From XYA12-FULL-58-9 sp001798605 (lineage in GTDB: Bacteria > Myxococcota > XYA12-FULL-58-9), in contig DAINMX010000046.1 of NCBI GenBank assembly GCA_036736205.1, forward strand, positions 1-34,374: a DNA stretch of 34,374 nucleotides, given 5' to 3'. Position numbers and translations under genes: made by a program. Under the pieces are notes generated by a model. The model saw only the letters and a program-made list of their open reading frames with translations, had not been told where the DNA came from and did not search any database. Shown one piece after another: positions 15,849-25,258 of the stretch. How positions within the stretch are numbered: the stretch's first letter is position 1; each line of letters starts with the position of its first letter.

Positions 15849-18800
15849 CGGTCCTCTGCCAAAGTTGTTGGTCGACGATGGGGTGACGTGTTTCGAGCAG
15901 GTGCACCTCTTCCTCGGTGGGTGACCACTTCCCATTGATTAGGGCATCGACCTTAGGAAGCCCCCCGGTCTGCACCATGGCCACGAGGCTGACCGCCTCC
16001 AGGCGAGTGGGACTTGGTTCTTGTTGCATGAGCTCCACGATTTTGTCTTCCAGGCCGATGAGAAATGCAGGATGGGAAGCAATGGCGTAACGTGTTGCGC
16101 ACATGACCCGCGGTTCACCGCATGCCAACAGAGTAGCCAGATGGTTCAACGCCTTTTGGTAACGGGACGTGGCCTCAGGGCTCCAAGACTGGATGGTCGA
16201 AAGGGTTTGCTGGCGTATGGAGGGGTCGAGCTCGAGGATCGGTGCGTCCGGTGACTCAGACAGTGCCTTGGATAGGACCAATCGGTAGTGTTCGGCAACA
16301 AACTCACGGCCGACGTCGCTCGGATTTGGGGCGTTCATGATGCCCTCGACAATTGCATCTCCCCAATTCAACGGCGTTTCTTGATGGGACGATTCAGGGA
16401 TGAGAAAAAAGAGAGCCAGTCGTCGATCGAAACGGTCTGGGTTCGCGCAGGTTATCGATTCGACCACCCGATCGAACAATTGTGGGAACTCGCTGGGATA
16501 GGTTCGTTCAACGAGGGTGTCGATTACCTTCATGCGGTGTAGCGACGGTGTCCCGTCAAGCAAACCTTTGGCAAGCAGCTTGTCGATCCTTGAGGCAAAC
16601 AGCCAGTGATCGGGTCGTGGCGAGCGAACCCCCGCCGTTGTTTGCACATGCCCACTCAGATCCGCGGGCAAACGTTCAATACCATGAGCCCCCAGGATCT
16701 GCGGGTAGAGCACCTGCGCGCACTTGTGGAGTTGCTCATCCGCATCAGCCATCAATGCCCAATTGAGCAGCTCGCAAACTTTGGATTCGTCCAATTCGTC
16801 ATTGTGGCGGGCAAGGAGCAGCTCCCCCAACTCGTAACTTGGGGCATTGCGGAACTCGGTCCAAAGCACATCCAAGTGCCGTCCGTTCCAATCACGCAGA
16901 TACCCAACGAGCTTCTCTGCCAGGGTGGAACCGGAAGATTCCATGATCTTGGCAAAGAGTGACCTGTCTTGCTCCCGCAAATCAAGGCGATGACCGAACT
17001 CCTCGGAGAGTCGTTCCAAGGTTGCATCAAGATCGGTGAGACCCTCCCTTTGGACCAGAAAGAGAACTGTGTAGAGATCCCAGGAAACTGAGGACGGGAT
17101 CACGGGAATCTCATCGGATTCGAATCCATGAAGCCAATCATGGGCTTCCTTTTTGAACATCTCCCACGCGGCCTGTTTCTCTTTGAGGATCTTCCATCCG
17201 GAGTCGTCCTTTGTCTCATTGACGAGCTTTTGGATAACGGATCCCCAATACCGCACATTGTCATGTTTGCTATGGCGGCAGCAGGTTTCCAACAGTTTTA
17301 CGCATTTGGGATCGGCCCCCCCTGACAAATGCTGTTGGCGTACCAGACGAATGAAATTGTGCTGACCGGCGGCATCGGAGCTCTCGAAGGAGATACGTCC
17401 GAGCTCGAGCACATCGGCGTTGCTCATGTTGGATGTCGCCCGAATAGCAGTGCGCATGAGTGCCGGCACTGATTTTTCGAAAATCTTTTCGGCTGACCAG
17501 ATGCTCGCAAATGATCTGGCGGCTTCTTCGCCAGCTTGTTTTCCATAGGCATTGGTTAGGGTGGCCAGGATTCTTGTGTCGTCAGCACCGTCAACGGTGA
17601 ACGACTCGCCGATGCGCCAAGAGTTGAGCTCGTTGAGAAGGTTGGTAAAGGCGCCGTCGGGCAGAAAGCCTAAGGGTGGCCCGTCAACCTCATAGGGTAT
17701 GGCGTACTGCCGCTTTTCAGCCCACGCTCTCACCTGTGAGTCGAATCTCTGAAATCGGGCGTGGGTTCCCTCGTGGGTGAAACTGTTGAGATCGGCCCGG
17801 CTGGGCATCACGTAACCGATCTTGTTGTCAGAAGGCACGAAGTAGGCAGCGGCACCTTGGTGATAGTCCAGCTCGATGTCAATTCCCTGGTGGGCCATGA
17901 AGCGTACGACGCGTTCGAACTTGCGACTGAGAACCGGGTCCTTGAGCTTTTCGGCTTGCAAAAAGATGTCACGGGTAAGGTGAAAGCTCGGCCCCTTGCC
18001 GACAATGAGCATTCGTCCGAATCGAATGGTGTGATAGCCGCCGCTCTGTGCCAACTTGGCTATCGCTGCCTTTTCTTTCGCACCAAAACGATTGACATCG
18101 AGCAGGAGGGTGCGTTTTTTCAGAACTCCCGAAGTCAGCGTCTTGATGAGCTTCAACGCATAACCGCCGCGCTCCTGTCGATAGACGTTGCCGTCAACGA
18201 AGGCCCGGGCGACGATTCTCAAATCCGGTGTCGGTGCGGCTAAAAAGTCGGTCCAAAACGCGATTCCGTTGGGAATGTCGTACATGTCGACGCCATCGAT
18301 AACCTCGCGCACTGTGCCTTGGTGTTTCTCGACAGTTTGTTGAAAATGTACACGAAGTAATCGCGCGAATTGGGCAATGATGCCGTGTGCTGCCCTTTCG
18401 ACCTCGACGATTGGGACCGTTGCATATTGAGGATATTCATCAGCGAAGGCTGCCAGTATTGCGCTCTTTCTGACGCCGACGGTGGTTGTCTCAAATGCGA
18501 AATCACGCTCAATGCTCCCTTTCGGATAGGTCGCAATGATCTCTTCAAGCGATATTCTCTCTGACCCGTCGGAGATGGCCAGCCCACCTTTGGGGATAAC
18601 TATCTGAGTGGGAATCGCGCTGGCAGTACCACTCTCGAAACCTGCGTTCTTCTTGCCCCGGGCAAAAAAGGACTTGTGCGGGCCGTTCACACCAACCAGT
18701 GCTCCGGCTTTCTTGGTCTTCGCAACGCCATTGTTCGCGAAGGGGGCCTGCACCAAATGGGTCTTCAAGGCAGAAGTGTTAGATGTTTCTACGTCTGAAT

Positions 18801-18930
18801 TCAGGGTCTGAGCAGAATTGTTTGAAACAACCGCTCCTCCTATGGACGTCGTCTTTTCTTTGGCTGATGGGGACAACTCCCCATCAAGGGTGACCAGATT
18901 GGCACCCATCCCGATTATCTTATTCTGCAC
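15841..18930 (-). CDS. Large protein with HExxH (putative zinc metalloprotease) motif, unknown family
   Basis: A 1029-residue protein with no signal peptide or membrane segment. Residues 1-110 are Ser/Thr/Ala-rich and look disordered. Around residues 230-450 lies a possible metalloprotease domain: H386-E387-G-T-H390 in LNSFTHEGTHARF, with E434 (LLNELNSWR) 44 residues downstream as a candidate third zinc ligand, as in gluzincins. Residues ~470-1029 are mostly helical with repeated acidic/leucine patterns resembling alpha-solenoid repeats. The start is GTG 18930 or, in frame, ATG 18909; neither has a strong ribosome binding site. No family name can be given. An exported effector or toxin, or an intracellular peptidase, are both possible; the peptidase assignment rests on one motif. 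Confidence 0.7.
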   Translation of the reverse strand: MQNKIIGMGANLVTLDGELSPSAKEKTTSIGGAVVSNNSAQTLNSDVETSNTSALKTHLVQAPFANNGVAKTKKAGALVGVNGPHKSFFARGKKNAGFESGTASAIPTQIVIPKGGLAISDGSERISLEEIIATYPKGSIERDFAFETTTVGVRKSAILAAFADEYPQYATVPIVEVERAAHGIIAQFARLLRVHFQQTVEKHQGTVREVIDGVDMYDIPNGIAFWTDFLAAPTPDLRIVARAFVDGNVYRQERGGYALKLIKTLTSGVLKKRTLLLDVNRFGAKEKAAIAKLAQSGGYHTIRFGRMLIVGKGPSFHLTRDIFLQAEKLKDPVLSRKFERVVRFMAHQGIDIELDYHQGAAAYFVPSDNKIGYVMPSRADLNSFTHEGTHARFQRFDSQVRAWAEKRQYAIPYEVDGPPLGFLPDGAFTNLLNELNSWRIGESFTVDGADDTRILATLTNAYGKQAGEEAARSFASIWSAEKIFEKSVPALMRTAIRATSNMSNADVLELGRISFESSDAAGQHNFIRLVRQQHLSGGADPKCVKLLETCCRHSKHDNVRYWGSVIQKLVNETKDDSGWKILKEKQAAWEMFKKEAHDWLHGFESDEIPVIPSSVSWDLYTVLFLVQREGLTDLDATLERLSEEFGHRLDLREQDRSLFAKIMESSGSTLAEKLVGYLRDWNGRHLDVLWTEFRNAPSYELGELLLARHNDELDESKVCELLNWALMADADEQLHKCAQVLYPQILGAHGIERLPADLSGHVQTTAGVRSPRPDHWLFASRIDKLLAKGLLDGTPSLHRMKVIDTLVERTYPSEFPQLFDRVVESITCANPDRFDRRLALFFLIPESSHQETPLNWGDAIVEGIMNAPNPSDVGREFVAEHYRLVLSKALSESPDAPILELDPSIRQQTLSTIQSWSPEATSRYQKALNHLATLLACGEPRVMCATRYAIASHPAFLIGLEDKIVELMQQEPSPTRLEAVSLVAMVQTGGLPKVDALINGKWSPTEEEVHLLETRHPIVDQQLWQRTAT

Positions 18931-19111
18931 CTAATCAATACACCATGTTTGACCCGCCGATGGCAAGTTGCATTTGGCAATGCTCCCAATTCGGGCTGTG
19001 CCATGTGCATGGGAAATGGTCGGGGTGGTATTGCTTGCGTCTCGGAACTGGTGATGAATATGGGCGCGGGCAGGAAAAGGTGACCTTCAATGTTGAGCGG
19101 GGAGACCCTGG

Positions 19112-20649
19112 ATGTTTGACGTAAGAACCCTGATTCGTCGTGATACCACCGCCGACGTGAGTACCGTCTCCTCCGTGCGGGAGTTCCGCAAGTTGGTGAG
19201 CGCAGAGTGTAATCGAGCCGACCGGTATGGGCGACGGTTCTCGCTGGCGGTGTTTGAAATACCGTCCTTCGATAAGCACAACATCACCGCGCGTCAACTC
19301 GTTCGCTCCCTGCACGAACGATTTCGCAAGATTGATGAAGTCGGTTGGTTGGATCGGAATCAGATTGCGGTGATTCTTCCTTACACTGTCAGCGAAGGGG
19401 CGTGGAAGCTCGCCGAAGACATCTGCAAACTGGTCTCATCTGTCGCGGTGCCACCACCGTTCACTGTCTACACCTATCCTTCGACCCGCTGGCCAGCGTT
19501 CCTGATGAGGGGGGGGATTCTCAATTTCAACCCTGTCCGTTGGTTGCAGAGGCTCACCGCAGGAAGCTCAATCCATAAGATGGCGGAGTTTCGTTCTCTG
19601 ATGGAACAAGAACGCGACCGAGCCGATCGCAACAAGCACATATTCTCGCTGATCTTGTTCGACATGGGCAAAGTTGAAGCGAGCGACATATCCCTGGCCA
19701 AGCTGATCCAGGAGATGACCCTCAGGCTTCGGATCACTGACGCCATCGGTTGGCACGACCAACAGCACATTGGTGTGCTGCTCCCCTACGCTTCCTACGA
19801 CAACGCCTGCCGCATCGCGGAGGGTCTCTACAGGAGCACGACGCAGATCCACGCAGTTTACACTTATCCCTCCAGGTGGTTTTCCATCGGCAGAGACCAA
19901 GCGGGCCGCACCCATCAGATACAATCGGAGATCGCCGATCGAGGCCGTGGTGGTCAACCCGATCGTCAACCCCGTGGGCGCAGAAACGATGATCAGGCGT
20001 TGCAGCCAAAAACGGTCGACGCCATCAATGCAATTGCCAGCGCCGACGCACAACGGGTTCAAGAGGAGAAAGCGGGGTTTGTTCCGTTCTTTGTGAAACC
20101 GATGCCAACCTGGAAGCGGACAATGGATGTCGCGGGGGCGTTGGTTGGGATCTCCGCGTCAATGCCGCTGTCAGTGCCGATCATGTTCGCGATCAAGGCC
20201 ACCTCGAAGGGCCCCGTGTTTTTTCGACAGCTTCGCGCCGGGCTCGGTGGCAAGCCATTTGCCGTGTACAAGTTCCGATCCATGGAGATCGACGCGGAAA
20301 GTCGCAAGAAGGACCTCATGACTCTCAATGAGCGAACGGGTCCGGCGTTCAAGCTCACCAATGATCCCCGGGTGACGACCGTTGGTTCATTCATCCGCAA
20401 ATGGAGCCTTGACGAAATACCCCAGTTTCTCAATGTCCTCAGGGGTGACATGAGCTTGGTTGGACCGCGGCCGCCGACGATGGATGAGGTGATGGAGTAT
20501 TATCACTGGCACGACAAGCGGCTGGAGGTGAAACCCGGGATCACCTGTCTGTGGCAGGTCTTCGCCCGTCATCAGAGCAGCTTCGATGATTGGGTCCGTT
20601 TGGACATCAAGTATGCGCGAACTTACTCACTTGGGCTCGATCTGAAAAT
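19112..20649 (+). CDS. Undecaprenyl-phosphate sugar-phosphate transferase with two degenerate GGDEF-like domains (3' end in gap)
   Basis: Start ATG 19112 follows GGGGAG at 19097-19102. Residues ~20-115 and ~160-250 are two related copies of a nucleotide-cyclase-like fold (FRKLVSAECNRADRYGRRFSLAVFE ... VGWLDRNQIAVILPYT and FRSLMEQERDRADRNKHIFSLILFD ... IGWHDQQHIGVLLPYA). The GGDEF signature itself is lost, so diguanylate cyclase activity is unlikely. From residue ~330 it is a bacterial sugar transferase: KRTMDVAGALVGI membrane/re-entrant helix, GPVFFRQLRAG, YKFRSM, DEIPQFLNVLRGDMSLVGPRP and VKPGITCLWQV. Such enzymes start exopolysaccharide or O-antigen repeat units by loading a sugar phosphate on the lipid carrier at the inner membrane. 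The last ~15 residues fall in the 100-N gap. Confidence 0.88.
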
Positions 20650-20749
20650 NNNNNNNNNNNNNNNNNNNNNNNNNNNNNNNNNNNNNNNNNNNNNNNNNNN
20701 NNNNNNNNNNNNNNNNNNNNNNNNNNNNNNNNNNNNNNNNNNNNNNNNN
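20650..20749. other. Assembly gap (100 N)
   Basis: Run of 100 N, a standard placeholder for unknown distance. It hides the 3' end of the sugar transferase and the groES promoter, including any CIRCE or sigma-32 site. Confidence 0.95.
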
Positions 20750-20768
20750 GCGCCATGGAGAAGTTTGG

Positions 20769-21056
20769 ATGAAATTCAGACCTTTGCAGGATCGCATTTT
20801 GATCAAACGTATCGAGAAGGAAGACAAGACGGCCGGCGGGATCATCATCCCCGACACCGCCAAGGAGAAACCCCAGGAGGGGAAGGTGGTGGCCGTGGGC
20901 AACGGCAAGCACCTCGATGACGGAAAGATCCAAACGATGGACGTCAAAAAGGGGGACCGCGTTCTCTTCGCCAAATACTCGGGTTCGGAGATCAAGATCG
21001 ACGGCGAAGAGCACCTGATCCTACGCGAGGAAGAGATTCTCGGCATCTTGGAATAA
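20769..21056 (+). CDS. groES: Co-chaperonin GroES
   Basis: A 95-residue Hsp10: FRPLQDRILIKRIEKEDKTAGGIIIPDTAKEKPQEGKV with the mobile loop (KTAGGIIIPDTA) that docks on GroEL, and the C-terminal LILREEEILGILE. It caps the GroEL cage during protein folding in the cytoplasm. A GGAG sits 9-12 bases ahead of the ATG. It is followed 64 bases later by groEL, the standard bicistronic arrangement. Confidence 0.98.
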   Translation: MKFRPLQDRILIKRIEKEDKTAGGIIIPDTAKEKPQEGKVVAVGNGKHLDDGKIQTMDVKKGDRVLFAKYSGSEIKIDGEEHLILREEEILGILE

Positions 21057-21120
21057 ACAGAAAGATTGCAGACATTACGGTGCGCCATAAGTGCGTGCCC
21101 TGCATTTGGGAGCAAAAAAC

Positions 21121-22755
<1,635 letters not shown>

Positions 22756-22797
22756 TAAGTGTTGCCAATCACCAACCATTAAAATCGGAAGGCACGC

Positions 22798-22835
22798 ACG
22801 GCCAGCATGGCGAGCCCCTCGTCCGTGCTGGCTGT
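22798..22835 (+). terminator. Hairpin terminator after groEL
   Basis: ACGGCCAGCA (22798-22807) pairs with TGCTGGCTGT (22826-22835) with one G-U wobble, and the loop holds a further CGAG/CTCG stem. It lies 43 bases past groEL and is followed by a T-rich but mixed stretch (GTTCTGTCTGTT). Confidence 0.5.
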
Positions 22836-22965
22836 GTTCTGTCTGTTGGCCGGCCTTGATTTCGTCGTCAGACATGAACTGCTGCCATGCACCGGTGGCG
22901 GTGGCCTCCTAAGAGCTCGAGTACCCGTAGTAGTCGTTGACGTTGAACGCGTCAGATCAAGTGCG

Positions 22966-24861
22966 TCAGGACATCTCCCCAGGAGGGGGCTCCTTGGGAG
23001 GCCGGGTAGCCCATCGAGAATCGGCGATGTCGAGCCCGTATCGCCGCATGCGGCTGCTGAGCGTCTGGCGCGGGATGCCGAGTTGCTGAGCCGCCCGGCT
23101 TTGGTTCCCGCCTGACTGCTTCAACGCCTCGACCAGAATCGAGGTCTGAAGACTGTCTATCACGTCGTCGAGACCGCGACCGCTGTCAAGAAGACGCCGA
23201 GCGAACTCGGTGCTCTCCTGCAAAGGAGCAGGCAGAACCCTGTCTCCTCCAATTTCTGTCTTGATGCCGACGCTGGTCAGGACGTGCTCTGAGAGAAGCT
23301 CGGGTCGGATCTTGTCGCCAGCATCGGCCAAAACCACCAGTCGCTCGATTTCGTTTTCGAGCTCGCGGATATTTCCTGGCCAATTGTAGCTCTCGAGAAT
23401 CTCCATGGTCTCGGGAGCGAAGCCGCCCACGTGCTTGTCGTAGTGCAGACAATGCAACTCGAGAAAATGTTGGGCCAGCAGGGGAATGTCACCGATGCGC
23501 TCGCGCAGCGGCGGTAGCTCGACCATGACAACCATCAAGCGAAAATGAAGATCGTCGCGAAATTGGCCGGCGCGCACCCGCTCCCACAAATCTTGGTGGG
23601 TTGCCGATATGATGCGGACGTCCACGCGCACCGGCTCCGAAGCGCCCACCGGCGTGATTTCGCCGGACTCCAAGACCCGCAGGAGAATGGCCTGGGTTGC
23701 CGGAGACAGTTCTGCCACCTCATCCAAGAACAGTGTCCCACCGTTCGCTTGAGTGAAGACGCCGGGCCGGTCGTGTTCTGCCCCGGTGAAGGAGCCCTTG
23801 CGGTGGCCAAAGAGGGTGCTTTGCAAAAGCGTCTCGGTCAAGCCGGCGCAGTTCTGCGCCACAAAGGGTCCTTGTGCGCGCGGGCTATTGGCGTGCAACG
23901 CCCGGGCTACGAGCTCCTTGCCGGTGCCAGTCTCGCCTGCGATGTGCACCCTGACGTCAGTCAGTCGAACACGCTCCAACTGTTCGAGCGTTCGCTGCAA
24001 GGACACGCTGTGACCCAGAATGCCTTCAAAGCCGTGACTGCCAGGAACTCTGTGCCGCAAGTAGGCGTTCTCGCGCCGTAACTTTTGGTTGAGGCGATCG
24101 AGCTCGATGCGCAGAAGCTCTTTCTCCATCTCTATGGAATGGATGTCGACAGCGCGACGGATGACCTTCTGCAGCTCGATGACGTCAATCGGCACACCCA
24201 CATGATGAACGAGGCGGCCGAGCGCAATGAACTCTCGTTGGTCATTGGCGTTGGGTCGGTCGCCCGTGAAGAGCTCGATGATCTGCGCGTGCGGCAACCT
24301 CCGGAGCAGGTGATGAAATGGGCCGCGCTCCTCAGTGTCGAGCATGTTTTGATCGGTCACCAACACGGCCACAGTCTCGGTGGCGAGTCTCTCCAACGCC
24401 TCCTCCGCCGTACGGCATGGCACGACGCGGTAATTGTTGGCGAGCGCCTTCTGCATGGGTATCACCTCGTCGCATCCCGACGTGAGCACCATCACCGTGT
24501 GGCGAAAGTCACGCACGAATTCGGCCAGGTGCCCGGTGGCCTCCTTGCTGCACGAGGTGATGCGCATACCGAGGCCGAGAGCGGGCTTCGCACACGCCTT
24601 GGTGTCGTCGGGCAGCACCCAGACGACCTCAGTGCCAACCTCGATCTCCTTGGTCTGATCAGGGAGCCGAAAGCGAACCAGGCCGCGATCACCTGCGGTT
24701 GGCGTCTCCGCTCCGAACGCCTCGGGTGCGACACACACAAACACGCCAGACGTGCTGAGATTGTTGGAGAAGCCTTCGGTAGCTCGACCACCGAAGCTCA
24801 ATTTGCAGGGCATTCTTACCTGAAGACGTTGAGAACGCTGCTGTTGCTCGCTTTGGACCAT
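22966..24861 (-). CDS. Sigma-54-dependent activator with N-terminal PilZ domain and degenerate receiver
   Basis: A 631-residue enhancer-binding protein. Start ATG 24861 has AGGTG five bases upstream; the longer open frame beyond it looks non-coding. Residues ~9-110 are a PilZ domain with both c-di-GMP motifs intact: R12-L-Q-V-R16 (RxxxR) and N34-L-S36-T-S-G39 ((D/N)xSxxG). Residues ~121-240 resemble a receiver: the phospho-acceptor position D170 (VLVTDQNM) remains, but the acidic pair and conserved lysine are not seen, so it is probably a pseudo-receiver. After a helical linker comes the AAA+ domain (279-500): Walker A GETGTGKE (309-316), sigma-54 contact loop GSFTGA (356-361, usually GAFTGA), Walker B GGTLFLDE. 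A Fis-type helix-turn-helix is at ~575-612. It is divergent from the GH5 gene at 25259, whose promoter is sigma-54 type, so it is the likely regulator. Confidence 0.92.
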   Translation of the reverse strand: MVQSEQQQRSQRLQVRMPCKLSFGGRATEGFSNNLSTSGVFVCVAPEAFGAETPTAGDRGLVRFRLPDQTKEIEVGTEVVWVLPDDTKACAKPALGLGMRITSCSKEATGHLAEFVRDFRHTVMVLTSGCDEVIPMQKALANNYRVVPCRTAEEALERLATETVAVLVTDQNMLDTEERGPFHHLLRRLPHAQIIELFTGDRPNANDQREFIALGRLVHHVGVPIDVIELQKVIRRAVDIHSIEMEKELLRIELDRLNQKLRRENAYLRHRVPGSHGFEGILGHSVSLQRTLEQLERVRLTDVRVHIAGETGTGKELVARALHANSPRAQGPFVAQNCAGLTETLLQSTLFGHRKGSFTGAEHDRPGVFTQANGGTLFLDEVAELSPATQAILLRVLESGEITPVGASEPVRVDVRIISATHQDLWERVRAGQFRDDLHFRLMVVMVELPPLRERIGDIPLLAQHFLELHCLHYDKHVGGFAPETMEILESYNWPGNIRELENEIERLVVLADAGDKIRPELLSEHVLTSVGIKTEIGGDRVLPAPLQESTEFARRLLDSGRGLDDVIDSLQTSILVEALKQSGGNQSRAAQQLGIPRQTLSSRMRRYGLDIADSRWATRPPKEPPPGEMS

Positions 24862-24900
24862 GGTGACACCTAGTTGAAGTCTGGGGACATTTATGCAGAT

Positions 24901-24915
24901 GTCAACCCTGTTGAC
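24901..24915. promoter_or_regulatory. Perfect inverted repeat, candidate activator-binding site
   Basis: GTCAAC-CCT-GTTGAC, a 6-3-6 palindrome, lies 40 bp upstream of the PilZ activator start and about 285 bp upstream of the GH5 -24 element. The size and location suit a dimeric Fis-type helix-turn-helix protein acting as upstream activator and autoregulator. No second copy was found near the other GH5 promoter. Confidence 0.4.
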
Positions 24916-25200
24916 CAGATGCTGCTGATATTTGGGTCGGAGGCGCTGCCGAAACCTCAGCCACGCCCTGTGGACACTCGGTGGTGTCAGGCCTCGCGGA
25001 TATTTGCCATCTTTCCGTGGATCTTCGGACGGTTCGAGCCCGATCTGGCGGGACGAGTGCTCCGAACAGGGGTGAATCTCGTGATCGCAAACGGACATGA
25101 CCGACGCTCGGTGGCGAGTTCTCGGCAGCTCATCATGGTCAGCCGGTCCGCATTCTTTGTCCTCTGCTGTTTTTGATGTTGTTTTCGACAAGTGCTGCCT

Positions 25201-25216
25201 TGGTTCAATCCTTGCA
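25201..25216 (+). promoter_or_regulatory. Sigma-54 (-24/-12) promoter of the first GH5 lipoprotein gene
   Basis: TGGTTCAATCCTTGCA: the -24 GG and -12 GC are exactly 10 bases apart, and the -12 element TTGCA is perfect against the consensus TGGCACG-N4-TTGCA/T. Predicted start of transcription is about 25227, giving a leader of ~30 bases before ATG 25259. Confidence 0.65.
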
Positions 25217-25258
25217 CAATACAGGACACGCACTCCCAACACAGGAAGGACGATTGCC

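Larger units (their letters stand above)
24862..25258. other. 397-bp divergent intergenic region between the PilZ activator and GH5 lipoprotein genes
   Basis: No gene is recognised here. A ~100-codon open frame on the plus strand (24874-25176) has no ribosome binding site or family resemblance. The region holds a perfect inverted repeat at 24901-24915, a sigma-54 promoter at 25201-25216 and the GH5 ribosome binding site (AGGAAGG, about 25242-25248). Confidence 0.7.

Noticed and set aside
24874..25176. 100-codon open frame in the activator-GH5 spacer
   Set aside because: No ribosome binding site, no recognisable family, and it overlaps the likely regulatory palindrome.
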